32,486 nt of DNA from Paracoccaceae bacterium (GTDB lineage: Bacteria > Pseudomonadota > Alphaproteobacteria > Rhodobacterales > Rhodobacteraceae): assembly GCA_022448925.1 (NCBI GenBank), contig JAKVCP010000033.1, positions 1 to 32,486 on the forward strand, written 5' to 3'. Shown one piece after another: positions 16,856-24,830 of this stretch (its first letter is position 1; every line of letters starts with the position of its first letter). Position numbers and translations under genes: made by a program. Under the pieces are notes generated by a model. It was not told the DNA's origin, did no database searches, and worked only from the letters and a program-made list of their open reading frames with translations.

Positions 16856-16945
16856 AACCCGGATCTGGCATCACCGCCGATGCGCGGTGCACTTTCCGTT
16901 TCTCAGGGCCTGCACGACGGGCCGCTTCATTTGACAGGACGTCCC

Positions 16946-17974
16946 ATGGCCCATTCCATCGCCATCATTGGTGCATCCGGCTACACCGGAGCAGAACTCA
17001 TCCGGCTGATCGCCACCCATCCAAACATGCACATCACTGCCCTTGCCGCAAATTCGAAAGCAGGCTTGCCAATGGCGCAGGTTTTTCCGAATTTGCGTCA
17101 CCTGGACCTGCCGGATTTGGTGACCTGGGAACAAATTGATTATGCGTCTATTGATCTGTGTTTTTGCGCGCTGCCACATAAGACCAGTCAGGATGTGATC
17201 TCGAAATTGCCCCGGGATCTGAAGATCGTGGATCTGAGTGCGGATTTCCGGCTGCGTGATCCGGATGCTTATGCGAAGTGGTATGGCAACCCTCATACGG
17301 CCAGTGATGTACAGGCCGAAGCCGTCTATGGCCTGACCGAATTCAACAGATCCGAGATCGCCAAGGCGCGGGTTGTTGCGGGCACAGGCTGTAACGCTGC
17401 AACGGGTCAGTACATTCTGCGGCCACTCATCGAAGCCGGAGTGATTGACCTTGATGACATCATTCTTGATCTCAAATGCGCTGTATCCGGGGCCGGGCGC
17501 TCTTTGAAAGAGAACCTGCTGCACGCAGAACTGAGCGAAGGCTACAACGCTTACGCCGTTGGTGGAACACACCGACACCTGGGCGAGTTTGATCAGGAAC
17601 TCAGCCAGATTGCCGGTCGCGAAGTGAAAATCCAGTTTACGCCGCATCTTGTTCCGGCAAACCGGGGCATTCTGGCCACGGCATACCTAAAGGGTGATGC
17701 TGAAAAGATCGGTGCCGCGTTGATGGCCGCCTATGAACAGGAACCGTTCATTCAGGTCTTGCCTTTTGGTGAAACGCCCTCAACCCATCATGTCAGGGGA
17801 TCAAATTTTTGCCATATCGGCTGGACTGCGGACCGGATTGAGGGCCGCACCATAGTTGTCGCAGGTCTGGATAACCTGACCAAGGGGAGTTCGGGTCAGG
17901 CATTGCAAAACGCCAATCTGATGTTAGGAGAGGAAGAGACAGCAGGGTTGATGCTGGTGCCCTGTTTTCCCTGA
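16946..17974 (+). CDS. argC: N-acetyl-gamma-glutamyl-phosphate reductase
   Basis: This 342-aa enzyme carries out the third step of arginine synthesis, NADPH-dependent reduction of N-acetylglutamyl phosphate. The N-terminal Rossmann motif is [15 protein letters not shown] (7-21). The catalytic Cys149 lies in [14 protein letters not shown], and conserved [11 protein letters not shown] and [15 protein letters not shown]-like ([15 protein letters not shown]) blocks follow. The start ATG at 16946 has AGGA 6-9 nt upstream; the open frame begins 22 codons earlier without support. It is followed after 18 nt by ccmE on the same strand, so the two may be cotranscribed. Confidence 0.95.
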   Translation: MAHSIAIIGASGYTGAELIRLIATHPNMHITALAANSKAGLPMAQVFPNLRHLDLPDLVTWEQIDYASIDLCFCALPHKTSQDVISKLPRDLKIVDLSADFRLRDPDAYAKWYGNPHTASDVQAEAVYGLTEFNRSEIAKARVVAGTGCNAATGQYILRPLIEAGVIDLDDIILDLKCAVSGAGRSLKENLLHAELSEGYNAYAVGGTHRHLGEFDQELSQIAGREVKIQFTPHLVPANRGILATAYLKGDAEKIGAALMAAYEQEPFIQVLPFGETPSTHHVRGSNFCHIGWTADRIEGRTIVVAGLDNLTKGSSGQALQNANLMLGEEETAGLMLVPCFP

Positions 17975-17992
17975 TCCGCAGAGGAGGCTTGG

Positions 17993-18442
17993 ATGGCACT
18001 GAAATCGTTGAAAAAACAACGTCGCATTCAGATTGTCACATTGGCGGCAATCGCGCTTGTGGTGGCCACGGGTTTGATCGGCTACGCCATGCGAGACGGG
18101 ATCAACTTTTTCCGATCTCCCTCTGAGGTGATCGCCGCGCCCCCGGCGCCGAATGAAGTTTTTCGCATTGGTGGTCTGGTTGCAGAGGGCTCACTTGTGC
18201 GGGGCCAGGGGGATGTCATCAGGTTTGACGTGACAGATGGCGGGGAGACGGTGCCAGTGGTTTTTGCTGGCGTTCTGCCTGATCTATTCGCTGAGAATCA
18301 AGGCATGGTCGGCACTGGGAAATACGTGAACGGAACCTTTGAAGCCTCTGAAATACTTGCGAAACACGATGAAACTTACATGCCGAAAGAGGTCGTCGAC
18401 GCTCTGAAAGCGCAAGGTGTATATCAAGAGCCGGAAGGATGA
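17993..18442 (+). CDS. ccmE: Cytochrome c maturation haem chaperone CcmE
   Basis: A 149-aa membrane-anchored periplasmic haem chaperone that covalently binds haem and delivers it to the CcmF/CcmH ligation complex. There is a basic N-terminus (LKSLKKQRRIQ), a single transmembrane helix at about 13-32, an OB-fold domain, and the haem-binding signature LAKHDETYMPKEV with His125 and Tyr129. GAGGAGG lies upstream of the ATG. The lysis gene pair separates it from ccmF and ccmH. ccmA-D and ccmG are not in the window. Confidence 0.95.
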   Translation: MALKSLKKQRRIQIVTLAAIALVVATGLIGYAMRDGINFFRSPSEVIAAPPAPNEVFRIGGLVAEGSLVRGQGDVIRFDVTDGGETVPVVFAGVLPDLFAENQGMVGTGKYVNGTFEASEILAKHDETYMPKEVVDALKAQGVYQEPEG

Positions 18443-18451
18443 GTGACCGAT

Positions 18452-18484
18452 CAGCGTACGCTGGTCTAGCCTGCGTTTAACCTT
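18452..18484. promoter_or_regulatory. Palindrome and CtrA-like half-site before the lysis genes
   Basis: The ccmE-endolysin spacer holds a perfect 12-bp palindrome CAGCGTACGCTG (18452-18463). It also holds TTAACCTT (18477-18484), one mismatch from the CtrA half-site TTAACCAT. CtrA is a known activator of GTA lysis genes in Rhodobacter. A full TTAA-N7-TTAA pair is not present, so this is suggestive only. Confidence 0.25.
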
Positions 18485-18528
18485 GCCCTGCCAGCGTTTT
18501 GCCCGAAACAGGCGAAGCGAGGCGCGCA

Positions 18529-19146
18529 ATGGGCACGTTGAATGTACGGCAGATTGCCGAAGAGATAGTCGAGCGTGAAGGCGGCTATGTGAATGACCCG
18601 GACGATCCGGGTGGCGCAACCAAGTTTGGTGTCACGATCCACACAATGCGCCGATTGGGGCTCGATCTTGATGGGGACGGCAAGGTTTCGGCAGAAGATG
18701 TCCGTCGTCTGACGCCCGCCCAGGCCGTCGACATTTTCCTCGACCATTATTTCGACAAGCCCGGTATCGACCGCTTGCCAGAAGCGTTGCAGCCGAGTGT
18801 TTTTGACATGTATGTCAATGCGGGCAGCAACGCGGTGAAGATCCTTCAGGGGCTTCTTGGCGATATGGGACACCGTGTTGCGGTGGACGGTGTACTGGGG
18901 CCGGTCACGGCCGCCGCTGCGCTGGCGGCCTTTGCGGCCGCGCCAAATCATTTGGTCGACGCCTATGGCATTGCCCGGCGAAACTACTATTTCGCTTTGG
19001 CTGATCGGCGTCCGGCGTCGCGCAAATACGCCCGGACCCGCGCCGGCAGCAAGGGCGGCTGGATTCGCCGCGCCGAGGACTTCATCTCGCCACGCTACCA
19101 CATGACGCAACGCGAATTCGATCACAGGGTTGCGGCATGGGGTTGA
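18529..19146 (+). CDS. GH108-family peptidoglycan hydrolase, probable GTA endolysin
   Basis: A 205-aa muramidase-type endolysin. Family signature REGGYVNDPDDPGGATKFGV has the catalytic Glu at residue 17. The C-terminal region (YYFALADRRP...GWIRRAEDF) matches the peptidoglycan-binding part of the family. There is no signal peptide, so export needs the adjacent holin. Residues 46-57 (DLDGDGKVSAED) form a calcium-loop-like EF-hand/dockerin motif, inserted where many relatives have a short turn. The ATG at 18529 with GAGG upstream is preferred to an in-frame TTG at 18499. It overlaps the holin start by 10 nt. The pair resembles the R. capsulatus GTA release genes rcc00555/rcc00556; prophage remnant is the alternative. 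Confidence 0.88.
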   Translation: MGTLNVRQIAEEIVEREGGYVNDPDDPGGATKFGVTIHTMRRLGLDLDGDGKVSAEDVRRLTPAQAVDIFLDHYFDKPGIDRLPEALQPSVFDMYVNAGSNAVKILQGLLGDMGHRVAVDGVLGPVTAAAALAAFAAAPNHLVDAYGIARRNYYFALADRRPASRKYARTRAGSKGGWIRRAEDFISPRYHMTQREFDHRVAAWG

Positions 19147-19676
19147 TCACGCAAATCCTGTCGGCAATCTTTGGAGGCGGACGCAATGTGGTGGCTGAAA
19201 CCGCGCAGGTGTTTCGTGTGAACGCCGAAGCAGAGGCCATCCGCACGATTGTCCTGCGTGAGCAGGCGCTGGCGCAATTTGGCCAAGAGTTCCTGGCTTC
19301 GCGTCGCAGCACCTTTGACGGGATAATGGACGGTATCAATCGTCTGCCGCGTCCGGCATTGGCGCTGGGAACACTCGCCTTGTTCATTGCTGCGATGGTC
19401 GATCCGCTTTGGTTTGCGGCGCGGATGACGGGCATCGCGCTGGTGCCAGAGCCGCTTTGGTGGCTGTTGGGCGTCATCGTGTCCTTTTACTTTGGTGCGC
19501 GTCATCAGGCCAAGGGGCAAGAGTTTCAGCGTGATTTGGCGCGTGTTGCGGCCTCTGCCGAAGAGGTTTCTCGTCAGATCGATGCCTTGGATGTGCAACG
19601 CGCCGCCGTTTCGGCTCCGGCCAATCCCGCGTTGGCAGATTGGCGGCGCAGCCAGGAGGACACCGCGACATTGTGA
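19137..19676 (+). CDS. Holin of the GTA 3TM type
   Basis: This 179-aa membrane protein begins MGLITQILSAIFGGGRNVVAE and has a soluble helical N-terminal region. Hydrophobic segments follow at about 73-88, 89-103 and 105-120 (RPALALGTLALFIAAMVDPLW, then EPLWWLLGVIVSFYFGAR). A charged coiled C-terminal tail completes it. This matches the three-TM holin family linked to gene-transfer-agent release. It would open the inner membrane so that the upstream endolysin reaches peptidoglycan. The start lies inside the endolysin gene (10-nt overlap), so the two are translationally coupled. ccmF follows 59 nt later. Its codon use looks like that of its neighbours, with no sign of recent transfer. Confidence 0.85.
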   Translation: MGLITQILSAIFGGGRNVVAETAQVFRVNAEAEAIRTIVLREQALAQFGQEFLASRRSTFDGIMDGINRLPRPALALGTLALFIAAMVDPLWFAARMTGIALVPEPLWWLLGVIVSFYFGARHQAKGQEFQRDLARVAASAEEVSRQIDALDVQRAAVSAPANPALADWRRSQEDTATL

Positions 19677-19735
19677 ACGCATGGGGCCTGCGAAAACCGT
19701 TGGCCCCTTGATCCCAGGCGCCTATAACAACGGGT

Positions 19736-21700
19736 ATGGTTACAGAACTCGGACATTTCGCACTTATTCTCGCTTTCATGGTCGCCTGTGTTCAGGCGAT
19801 TGTGCCTCTGGTGGGCGCGCACAACCGCTGGCCTGGATGGATGGCGTTGGCTGAGCCGGCCGCAACCCTGCAATTTTTGCTCACGGGATTTGCCTTTGCT
19901 GCGCTGACCCATGCCTTTGTCACCTCAGACTTCACCCTGAGGTTGGTGGTGTTGAATAGCCATTCGCTCAAGCCCATGATTTACAAAGTGTCGGGCGTTT
20001 GGGGCAACCACGAAGGGTCCATGTTGCTTTGGGTGCTGATTTTGACATTGTTCGGGGCGATGGCCGCTTGGTTCGGGGGGAACCTTCCGCCGACACTGCG
20101 CGCCCGCGTGCTGGCGGTTCAATCCGCGGTCGCGGTCGCCTTTTTTGCATTTATTCTCTTCACATCGAACCCATTCCTGCGCGTTGCGGTTCCGCCGTTT
20201 GATGGCCAGGACCTGAACCCTTTGCTGCAGGATGTGGGCTTGGCGCTGCATCCTCCGTTTCTTTATCTTGGGTATGTCGGACTAAGCATCTGTTTCAGTT
20301 TCGCAGTTGCCGCCCTGATCGAAGGGCGCATCGACGCCGCTTGGGGGCGTTGGGTGCGACCCTGGACCTTGGCTGCCTGGGTATTTCTGACGATCGGGAT
20401 CGGTTTGGGAAGCTGGTGGGCCTATTACGAATTGGGATGGGGGGGCTTTTGGTTCTGGGATCCGGTCGAGAACGCCTCATTCATGCCGTGGCTGTTGGCG
20501 GCAGCGCTGTTGCATTCTGCCATTGTGGTAGAGAAACGAGAGGCGCTGAAAAGCTGGACGATCCTGCTGGCGATCCTGGCTTTCGGCTTTTCCCTGATTG
20601 GCACCTTTATTGTGCGCTCTGGCTTGCTGACTTCGGTTCATGCCTTTGCAAACGACCCCGAGCGCGGCGTCTTTATCCTTATCATTCTGGTGCTGTTCAC
20701 CGGTGGAGCCCTGACATTGTTCGCGGCCCGGGCCAATGTGATGGATGCCAAGGGCGTCTTTGGTTTGGTCAGCCGTGAAAGCGCTTTGGTGGCCAATAAC
20801 ATCCTGCTGGCTGTCTCCTGCTTTGTGGTTTTCGTCGGCACAATGTGGCCGCTGGTGGCCGAGATGTTCTGGGATCGCAAATTGTCCGTGGGACCACCCT
20901 TTTTCAACATGGCCTTTACTCCGTTCATGGTGCTGCTGGGTCTGCTGCTTCCGTTGGGGGCGATGCTGCCGTGGAAACGCGCTGGGGTAGGGCGCGCGGT
21001 GCGCCAGATGGTTCCGGGATTGGTGGTTGCCCTGGCGCTGGCCGGCCTGGCATGGACCGTTCAGACCGGGCGGTCGCTGCTGGGACCCGTAGGGCTGTTT
21101 CTGGGCGCATGGATCGTTGCCGGCGCTTTGACAGAGCTCTGGACGCGGATTGGGCGCAGTCGTGACGTGACACGGCTGTGGCGTCTGCCGCGGGCGGATT
21201 GGGGAAAAGCGGTAGCGCATATGGGGCTTGGCGTCACGATGTTCGGCGTGGCTGGCCTTATGGCATGGGAAGCCGAGGACATTCGCGTCGCGCAACTGGG
21301 CGAAACCTTTGAGGTTGCCGGTTTCGAGCTGACATTGAATGAGGTTCGGGATGTGCGCGGTCCCAATTACTTTTCAACCATGGGCGATGTCACCCTTGCG
21401 AAAAACGGTGTTGAACTGGCCAGGTTGTACCCCGAAAAGCGCAATTATCCGGTTGCGGGGATGCCCACGACCGAAGCGGCGATCGATTATCGTTTTCTGC
21501 GGGATGTCTATGTGGTGATCGGAGATGAACAAGAGGGCGGCGCCTGGACCCTGCGAACCTATGTGAAACCGCTGGCCGGTTGGATCTGGGCGGGGTGCAT
21601 CATTATGGCGCTCGGGGGAAGCCTTAGTCTCAGCGACCGGCGCTTCCGTGTCGCCGCAGGCGCGCGCCGTCGCAAGCCGCTGGGGGTACCTGCCGAATGA
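19736..21700 (+). CDS. ccmF: Haem lyase CcmF
   Basis: This 654-aa polytopic membrane protein works with CcmH/CcmI to attach haem from holo-CcmE to apocytochrome c in the periplasm. It has many transmembrane segments, the tryptophan-rich WWD motif WGGFWFWDPVENASFMPW (235-252), and flanking histidines His172 (LHPPFLYLGYVG) and His260 (ALLHS). A large periplasmic domain lies near the C-terminus (about 540-620), followed by a final helix. The start ATG at 19736 (MVTELGHFALILAF) is canonical for the family though the ribosome site is weak. It overlaps ccmH by 4 nt (ATGA). Confidence 0.96.
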   Translation: MVTELGHFALILAFMVACVQAIVPLVGAHNRWPGWMALAEPAATLQFLLTGFAFAALTHAFVTSDFTLRLVVLNSHSLKPMIYKVSGVWGNHEGSMLLWVLILTLFGAMAAWFGGNLPPTLRARVLAVQSAVAVAFFAFILFTSNPFLRVAVPPFDGQDLNPLLQDVGLALHPPFLYLGYVGLSICFSFAVAALIEGRIDAAWGRWVRPWTLAAWVFLTIGIGLGSWWAYYELGWGGFWFWDPVENASFMPWLLAAALLHSAIVVEKREALKSWTILLAILAFGFSLIGTFIVRSGLLTSVHAFANDPERGVFILIILVLFTGGALTLFAARANVMDAKGVFGLVSRESALVANNILLAVSCFVVFVGTMWPLVAEMFWDRKLSVGPPFFNMAFTPFMVLLGLLLPLGAMLPWKRAGVGRAVRQMVPGLVVALALAGLAWTVQTGRSLLGPVGLFLGAWIVAGALTELWTRIGRSRDVTRLWRLPRADWGKAVAHMGLGVTMFGVAGLMAWEAEDIRVAQLGETFEVAGFELTLNEVRDVRGPNYFSTMGDVTLAKNGVELARLYPEKRNYPVAGMPTTEAAIDYRFLRDVYVVIGDEQEGGAWTLRTYVKPLAGWIWAGCIIMALGGSLSLSDRRFRVAAGARRRKPLGVPAE

Positions 21701-22158
21701 ATCGCCTGATCCTCGCTTTTGGTATCGCGCTGCTGGCAGCCTTGCCTGCGTATGCTGTGCAACCTGACGAAGTGCTGGACGATCCGGTTCTGGAACAACG
21801 GGCACGCGATTTGTCCAAAGGGCTTCGCTGCCTTGTCTGCCAAAATGAAAGCATTGATGAAAGCAATGCCTCGCTTGCACGTGATTTGCGTATATTGGTG
21901 CGCGACCGGTTGGTTGCAGGCGACACCGACGAAGAAGCCTTGGACTTCATCGTAGAGCGCTATGGTGAGTTTGTTCTATTGCAACCGACCACCGGTGGGG
22001 CAAACTGGTTGTTGTGGGCGGCAGGCCCAATCATGCTATTGATCGCCAGTGCTGCAGGCTTTTCCTACCTTCGGCGCCGGTCACGCGCAGTGCCACAAGG
22101 CACGGAAACGCTGAGTGCAGAAGAGCAACAGCGCATCAGTGAATTGCTGAAAGAGTGA
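21697..22158 (+). CDS. ccmH: Cytochrome c maturation protein CcmH (CcmL/CycL)
   Basis: This 153-aa periplasmic thiol-disulfide protein reduces the CXXCH cysteines of apocytochrome c before haem attachment. It has a signal peptide (about 1-20, cut near AYA-VQ) and the LRCLVCQNES motif with Cys45 and Cys48. A C-terminal transmembrane helix lies near residues 105-125 (LLWAAGPIMLLIASAAGF), with a short cytoplasmic tail. It is the short CcmH form without the fused CcmI/TPR domain. The overlap with ccmF indicates coupled translation. Confidence 0.95.
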   Translation: MNRLILAFGIALLAALPAYAVQPDEVLDDPVLEQRARDLSKGLRCLVCQNESIDESNASLARDLRILVRDRLVAGDTDEEALDFIVERYGEFVLLQPTTGGANWLLWAAGPIMLLIASAAGFSYLRRRSRAVPQGTETLSAEEQQRISELLKE

Positions 22159-22337
22159 CGCGACCTTGCGCTGAATCGCCTGAGCGCCTATCCGGCATGC
22201 AGGTCCGCAGTTCACCTAGGCTCCGCCACTCGCTAAACCTGCCTTGAAAAGATCACCAAGGTTCGACTTTCGCGGTACCCTGGGACAAGGGCGGGCATCC
22301 TTCCCCATTTGGGGTGCGGTATCGGACGGAGAGTCCC

Positions 22338-22838
22338 ATGTCCCGAGACACGTTTCAGGTCCAGATCACAGACCTGTCCAAATTTGCGAAATCTCTGCGC
22401 GGAGAACTTAGTAATCCCCCAAGTCATGTTGAAATGCTTGGATTGCTGGCGCGCGCTGCCGGTTACCGGAACTTTCAACACTTGCGGGCAGTCAACAGGC
22501 CAAGACCGCCAGTCAACCACAAGAAGGTGACACAAGCCGCCCGGTATTTCGACAGCGCAGGCAAGTTGAAGAGCTGGCCCCAAAAGACGTCGGTCCAGCA
22601 TCTGTGTGTCTGGGTCGTCTGGGCGCAACTGCCACCGCGCCTGTCGATGACGGAACGCGACATCAGTGCGCGGATCAACGCTTTTACGGTGTTTCGTGAT
22701 CCCGCAAGGATCAGGCGCACCTTGATCGAGATGAAGGTGTTCACGCGCAAGATCGACGGGTCTGACTACCGGCGTGTTGAACAACCGATGCCCGCTGACG
22801 CCACGGCGCTGCTTGACAGGATTAGGTCGCAGAAATGA
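22338..22838 (+). CDS. DUF2087-domain protein
   Basis: This 166-aa soluble protein has its C-terminal half (about 75-150: RYFDSAGKLKSWPQKTSVQHL, then TERDISARINAFTVFRDPARIRRTLIEMKVFTRKIDGSDYRRV) in the pattern of DUF2087, a small winged-helix-like domain often fused to regulators. The N-terminal half (FAKSLRGELSNPPSHVEMLGLLARAAGYRNFQHLRA) looks helical and may bind a partner. The start ATG at 22338 has GGAGAG upstream; an in-frame ATG 8 codons earlier has none. It stands between ccmH and a crotonase gene. DNA or RNA binding is possible but unproven. Confidence 0.75.
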   Translation: MSRDTFQVQITDLSKFAKSLRGELSNPPSHVEMLGLLARAAGYRNFQHLRAVNRPRPPVNHKKVTQAARYFDSAGKLKSWPQKTSVQHLCVWVVWAQLPPRLSMTERDISARINAFTVFRDPARIRRTLIEMKVFTRKIDGSDYRRVEQPMPADATALLDRIRSQK

Positions 22839-22911
22839 CGCCGGGTTTCGACTTTCCAAACTGGTCAGTTCAGTGTTTGATGCGCTGAACGTGTAAATTG
22901 CGGGGTGTGGA

Positions 22912-23688
22912 ATGAATTACGACACGATCACTTATGACCTGGATGGCGGTATCGCGACAATCACGCTGAATCGCGCGGATGTCATGAATGCTTTGAACAC
23001 CCAGATGCGGGCCGAAATCACCGAGGCCGTTCGTCGTGCGGGTCGCGAGGCACGCGTTGTGGTGCTGACCGGTTCGGGCAGGGCATTCTGCTCGGGCCAG
23101 GATCTCGGAGACGGAGCCAATATCAACAGGTTGGATCTGGAACGTACATTGCGGGACGAATACGTTCCGATGTTGCGGGCGATCTTTGATTGCCCAGTGC
23201 CAACGATCAGCGCCGTCAACGGCCCTGCGGCGGGGGCTGGGGCGAATCTGGCCTTGGCGGCCGATGTTGTGATTGCGACGGAAAGTGCATATTTTGTTCA
23301 GGCTTTCACCCGTATTGGCCTGATCCCAGATGCAGGGGGCACCTGGTTCCTGCCACGGCAGATCGGCCTGGCCAAAGCGATGGGCGCGGCGCTTTTCGCG
23401 GACAAGATCGCGGCGCAAAGTGCGGCTGACATGGGCATGATATGGGAAGCGGTTCCGGATGAGAGTTTCGCCGAGCATTACAAATCCCGTGCCGCGCATT
23501 TGGCCAATGGCCCGACCGAAGCCTATCGCCACTTGAAGACCGCATTGCGCGGCTCATTCGACAATGACCTTGAGGCGCAGCTGACGCTTGAGGCTAAACT
23601 GCAGGGGAAATGCGGCAAGACGCGTGACTTCAAAGAAGGCGTGATTGCGTTTGCGGAAAAACGACCGGCCTTGTTCGAGGGGCGCTGA
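22912..23688 (+). CDS. Enoyl-CoA hydratase/isomerase family protein, PaaG-like
   Basis: A 258-aa crotonase-fold enzyme. Oxyanion-hole motifs are AFCSGQDL (59-65) and NGPAAGAGANLALAADVV. The block FVQAFTRIGLIPDAGGTWFLPR places Asp140 where PaaG (ring-1,2-epoxyphenylacetyl-CoA isomerase) has its catalytic Asp and lacks the PE pair of true hydratases. The C-terminal AKLQGKCGKTRDFKEGVIAFAEKRPALFEG also resembles PaaG. It therefore probably isomerises an acyl-CoA, but no other paa genes are nearby, so the substrate is uncertain. The RBS is weak (GGGGTGTGGA). It ends in a double-hairpin terminator. Confidence 0.88.
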   Translation: MNYDTITYDLDGGIATITLNRADVMNALNTQMRAEITEAVRRAGREARVVVLTGSGRAFCSGQDLGDGANINRLDLERTLRDEYVPMLRAIFDCPVPTISAVNGPAAGAGANLALAADVVIATESAYFVQAFTRIGLIPDAGGTWFLPRQIGLAKAMGAALFADKIAAQSAADMGMIWEAVPDESFAEHYKSRAAHLANGPTEAYRHLKTALRGSFDNDLEAQLTLEAKLQGKCGKTRDFKEGVIAFAEKRPALFEGR

Positions 23689-23698
23689 CAGAGCCCAT

Positions 23699-23803
23699 AA
23701 CAGAAAAAAGGCCACCCCTGCGGATGACGCATTCCGCCTGGTGGGGATCTAAATAAGAAGGGCCTGTCGTGACATTCGCGGCAGGCCTTTGATTTTGTTT
23801 AGA
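23699..23803 (+). terminator. Double-hairpin terminator, repeat copy A
   Basis: Two hairpins follow the crotonase gene. The first (CCACC 23712-23716 with GGTGG 23740-23744, inner GCGGA/TCCGC) is preceded by six A, so it would terminate minus-strand transcripts. The second (GGCCTG 23761-23766 with CAGGCC 23782-23787) is followed by TTTGATTTTGTTT and terminates plus-strand transcripts. The whole unit of about 100 nt recurs in inverted orientation at 25231-25338, after gltA. Confidence 0.8.
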
Positions 23804-24266
23804 TAAAAGGCTCTAAAGTTTTATGAGAGCGTCAGGGCTTTGCGAAAATTTTTCTTCTCAAACAAAAAACGTAGTGGACTGCGCAGAAAAATCCGCCCCA
23901 CACGCAATTTTCCGACCTCTGATTTAGAATAACTAGGCAAACTTATTTGATCACAAGCTTGAAGGCCCTCTGGACCGGTTTCAGACAGGAGCCCGTGTCT
24001 ACCTCTAATTTTTTGTTTTTCTGCTTCATGAGCGTAAAAAAACAATCAAAGGCAGGCGCTGCGGCAAAACCGAGGTGTCGATGACAAGTTTGGCATAATT
24101 CAATTTCAAGCTGACTGACCTATATCTCCGGTCCACAGACAGCAATCTCAACACATGCGGCACCCCTGACTGTTGGAACTTCGGCGTAACACCCAACACC
24201 AGATCTGCGCGCAAATTCCCCATTCTGGCAGTGAATGACGATTGCTGTCAGGAGACCCCATGCCTG
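23804..24266. other. AT-rich stretch without recognisable gene
   Basis: This stretch is clearly more AT-rich than the flanking genes. Minus-strand frames of 65-75 codons exist (23821-24045 with a TTG start; 24026-24223) but match no family I recognise and lack good ribosome sites. It most likely represents decayed mobile-element or foreign DNA left of the IS3 remnant. Confidence 0.4.
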
Positions 24267-24611
24267 ATGGCCGACACTTCCGTATCCGGTGCACGTGTCG
24301 CACGCGAACTGCATGCGCTTGTTCGCACTTACGGCAAGCCCCAGCAGAATGCCTTGATCGAGACGTTCAACTCCAGCCTGCGGGCCGAGGTGTTGAACGA
24401 AGAAGGGCTCGACAGTCTGGAGGACGCCCAAAGGAAACTGGCGCGTTGGCGCTACGACGACAACCAAGTCAGGCCACATTCATCTCTGGCACACAAAACA
24501 CCCGCGGAAGCGCGCCGAGCGCTTGACCAATTTGAAGGCTCCGCGCACGCCGTGCTTCCCCAAACCGACGACCAAGACTATGAAAACCAGACCCGCAGAC
24601 ACTCATTATGA
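24267..24611 (+). pseudogene. IS3-family transposase (OrfB) remnant, internally deleted
   Basis: The frame reads MADTSVSGARVARELHALV, then RTYGKPQQNALIETFNSSL, RAEVLNEEGLDSLEDAQRKL and RPHSSLAHKTPAEARRAL, and ends QTRRHSL. This is the C-terminal half of an IS3-type DDE integrase. The catalytic Glu region (NALIETFN) is present. The segment normally lying between RVARELxxLxxxYG and PGKPQQNA, which carries the second Asp (SDNGTEF), is missing in frame. The N-terminal half with the first Asp and OrfA are also absent. The remnant is therefore inactive. Confidence 0.75.
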
Positions 24612-24633
24612 ATGAGGGAGCCTCGGGGGCAGG
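24612..24633 (+). repeat. Probable right terminal repeat of the IS3 remnant
   Basis: On the minus strand, TGCCCCCGAGGCTCCCTC (24631-24614) reads inward directly after the transposase stop. This is the position and G/C-run style of an IS3-group terminal repeat. The left end was not found. Confidence 0.4.
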
Positions 24634-24735
24634 TGAGCCGAACAGTTTTGTCTTCGCGCCGCCCCTCAACCAGGTAGTAGTAGAGGTGTCCTTTAATTTT
24701 CCTGATAGGAACGTAGGCAAAATTCGGAGCTCCTA
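24634..24735 (-). pseudogene. Orphan gene fragment cut by the IS3 remnant
   Basis: The minus-strand frame FAYVPIRKIKGHLYYYLVEG continuing RREDKTVRLT resembles the N-terminal stretch of IS4/IS1634-like transposases (aromatic YYYLVE followed by a charged run). It is interrupted exactly where the IS3 right end begins. Only about 30 residues survive. Identity is uncertain. Confidence 0.35.
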
Positions 24736-24830
24736 AAGAGGCAACTCTGCAAAGTCTATGACCGTGGATCATACCAGCCGGTAAATGACGATCCTGTTGT
24801 GAAAACGTTGGAGAAACCTGCCGTCTCTAG

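Noticed and set aside
20477-21295. 272-codon minus-strand frame
   Set aside because: It is antisense to CcmF, and the His/Gln/Arg-rich composition is an artefact of reverse reading of a membrane protein.
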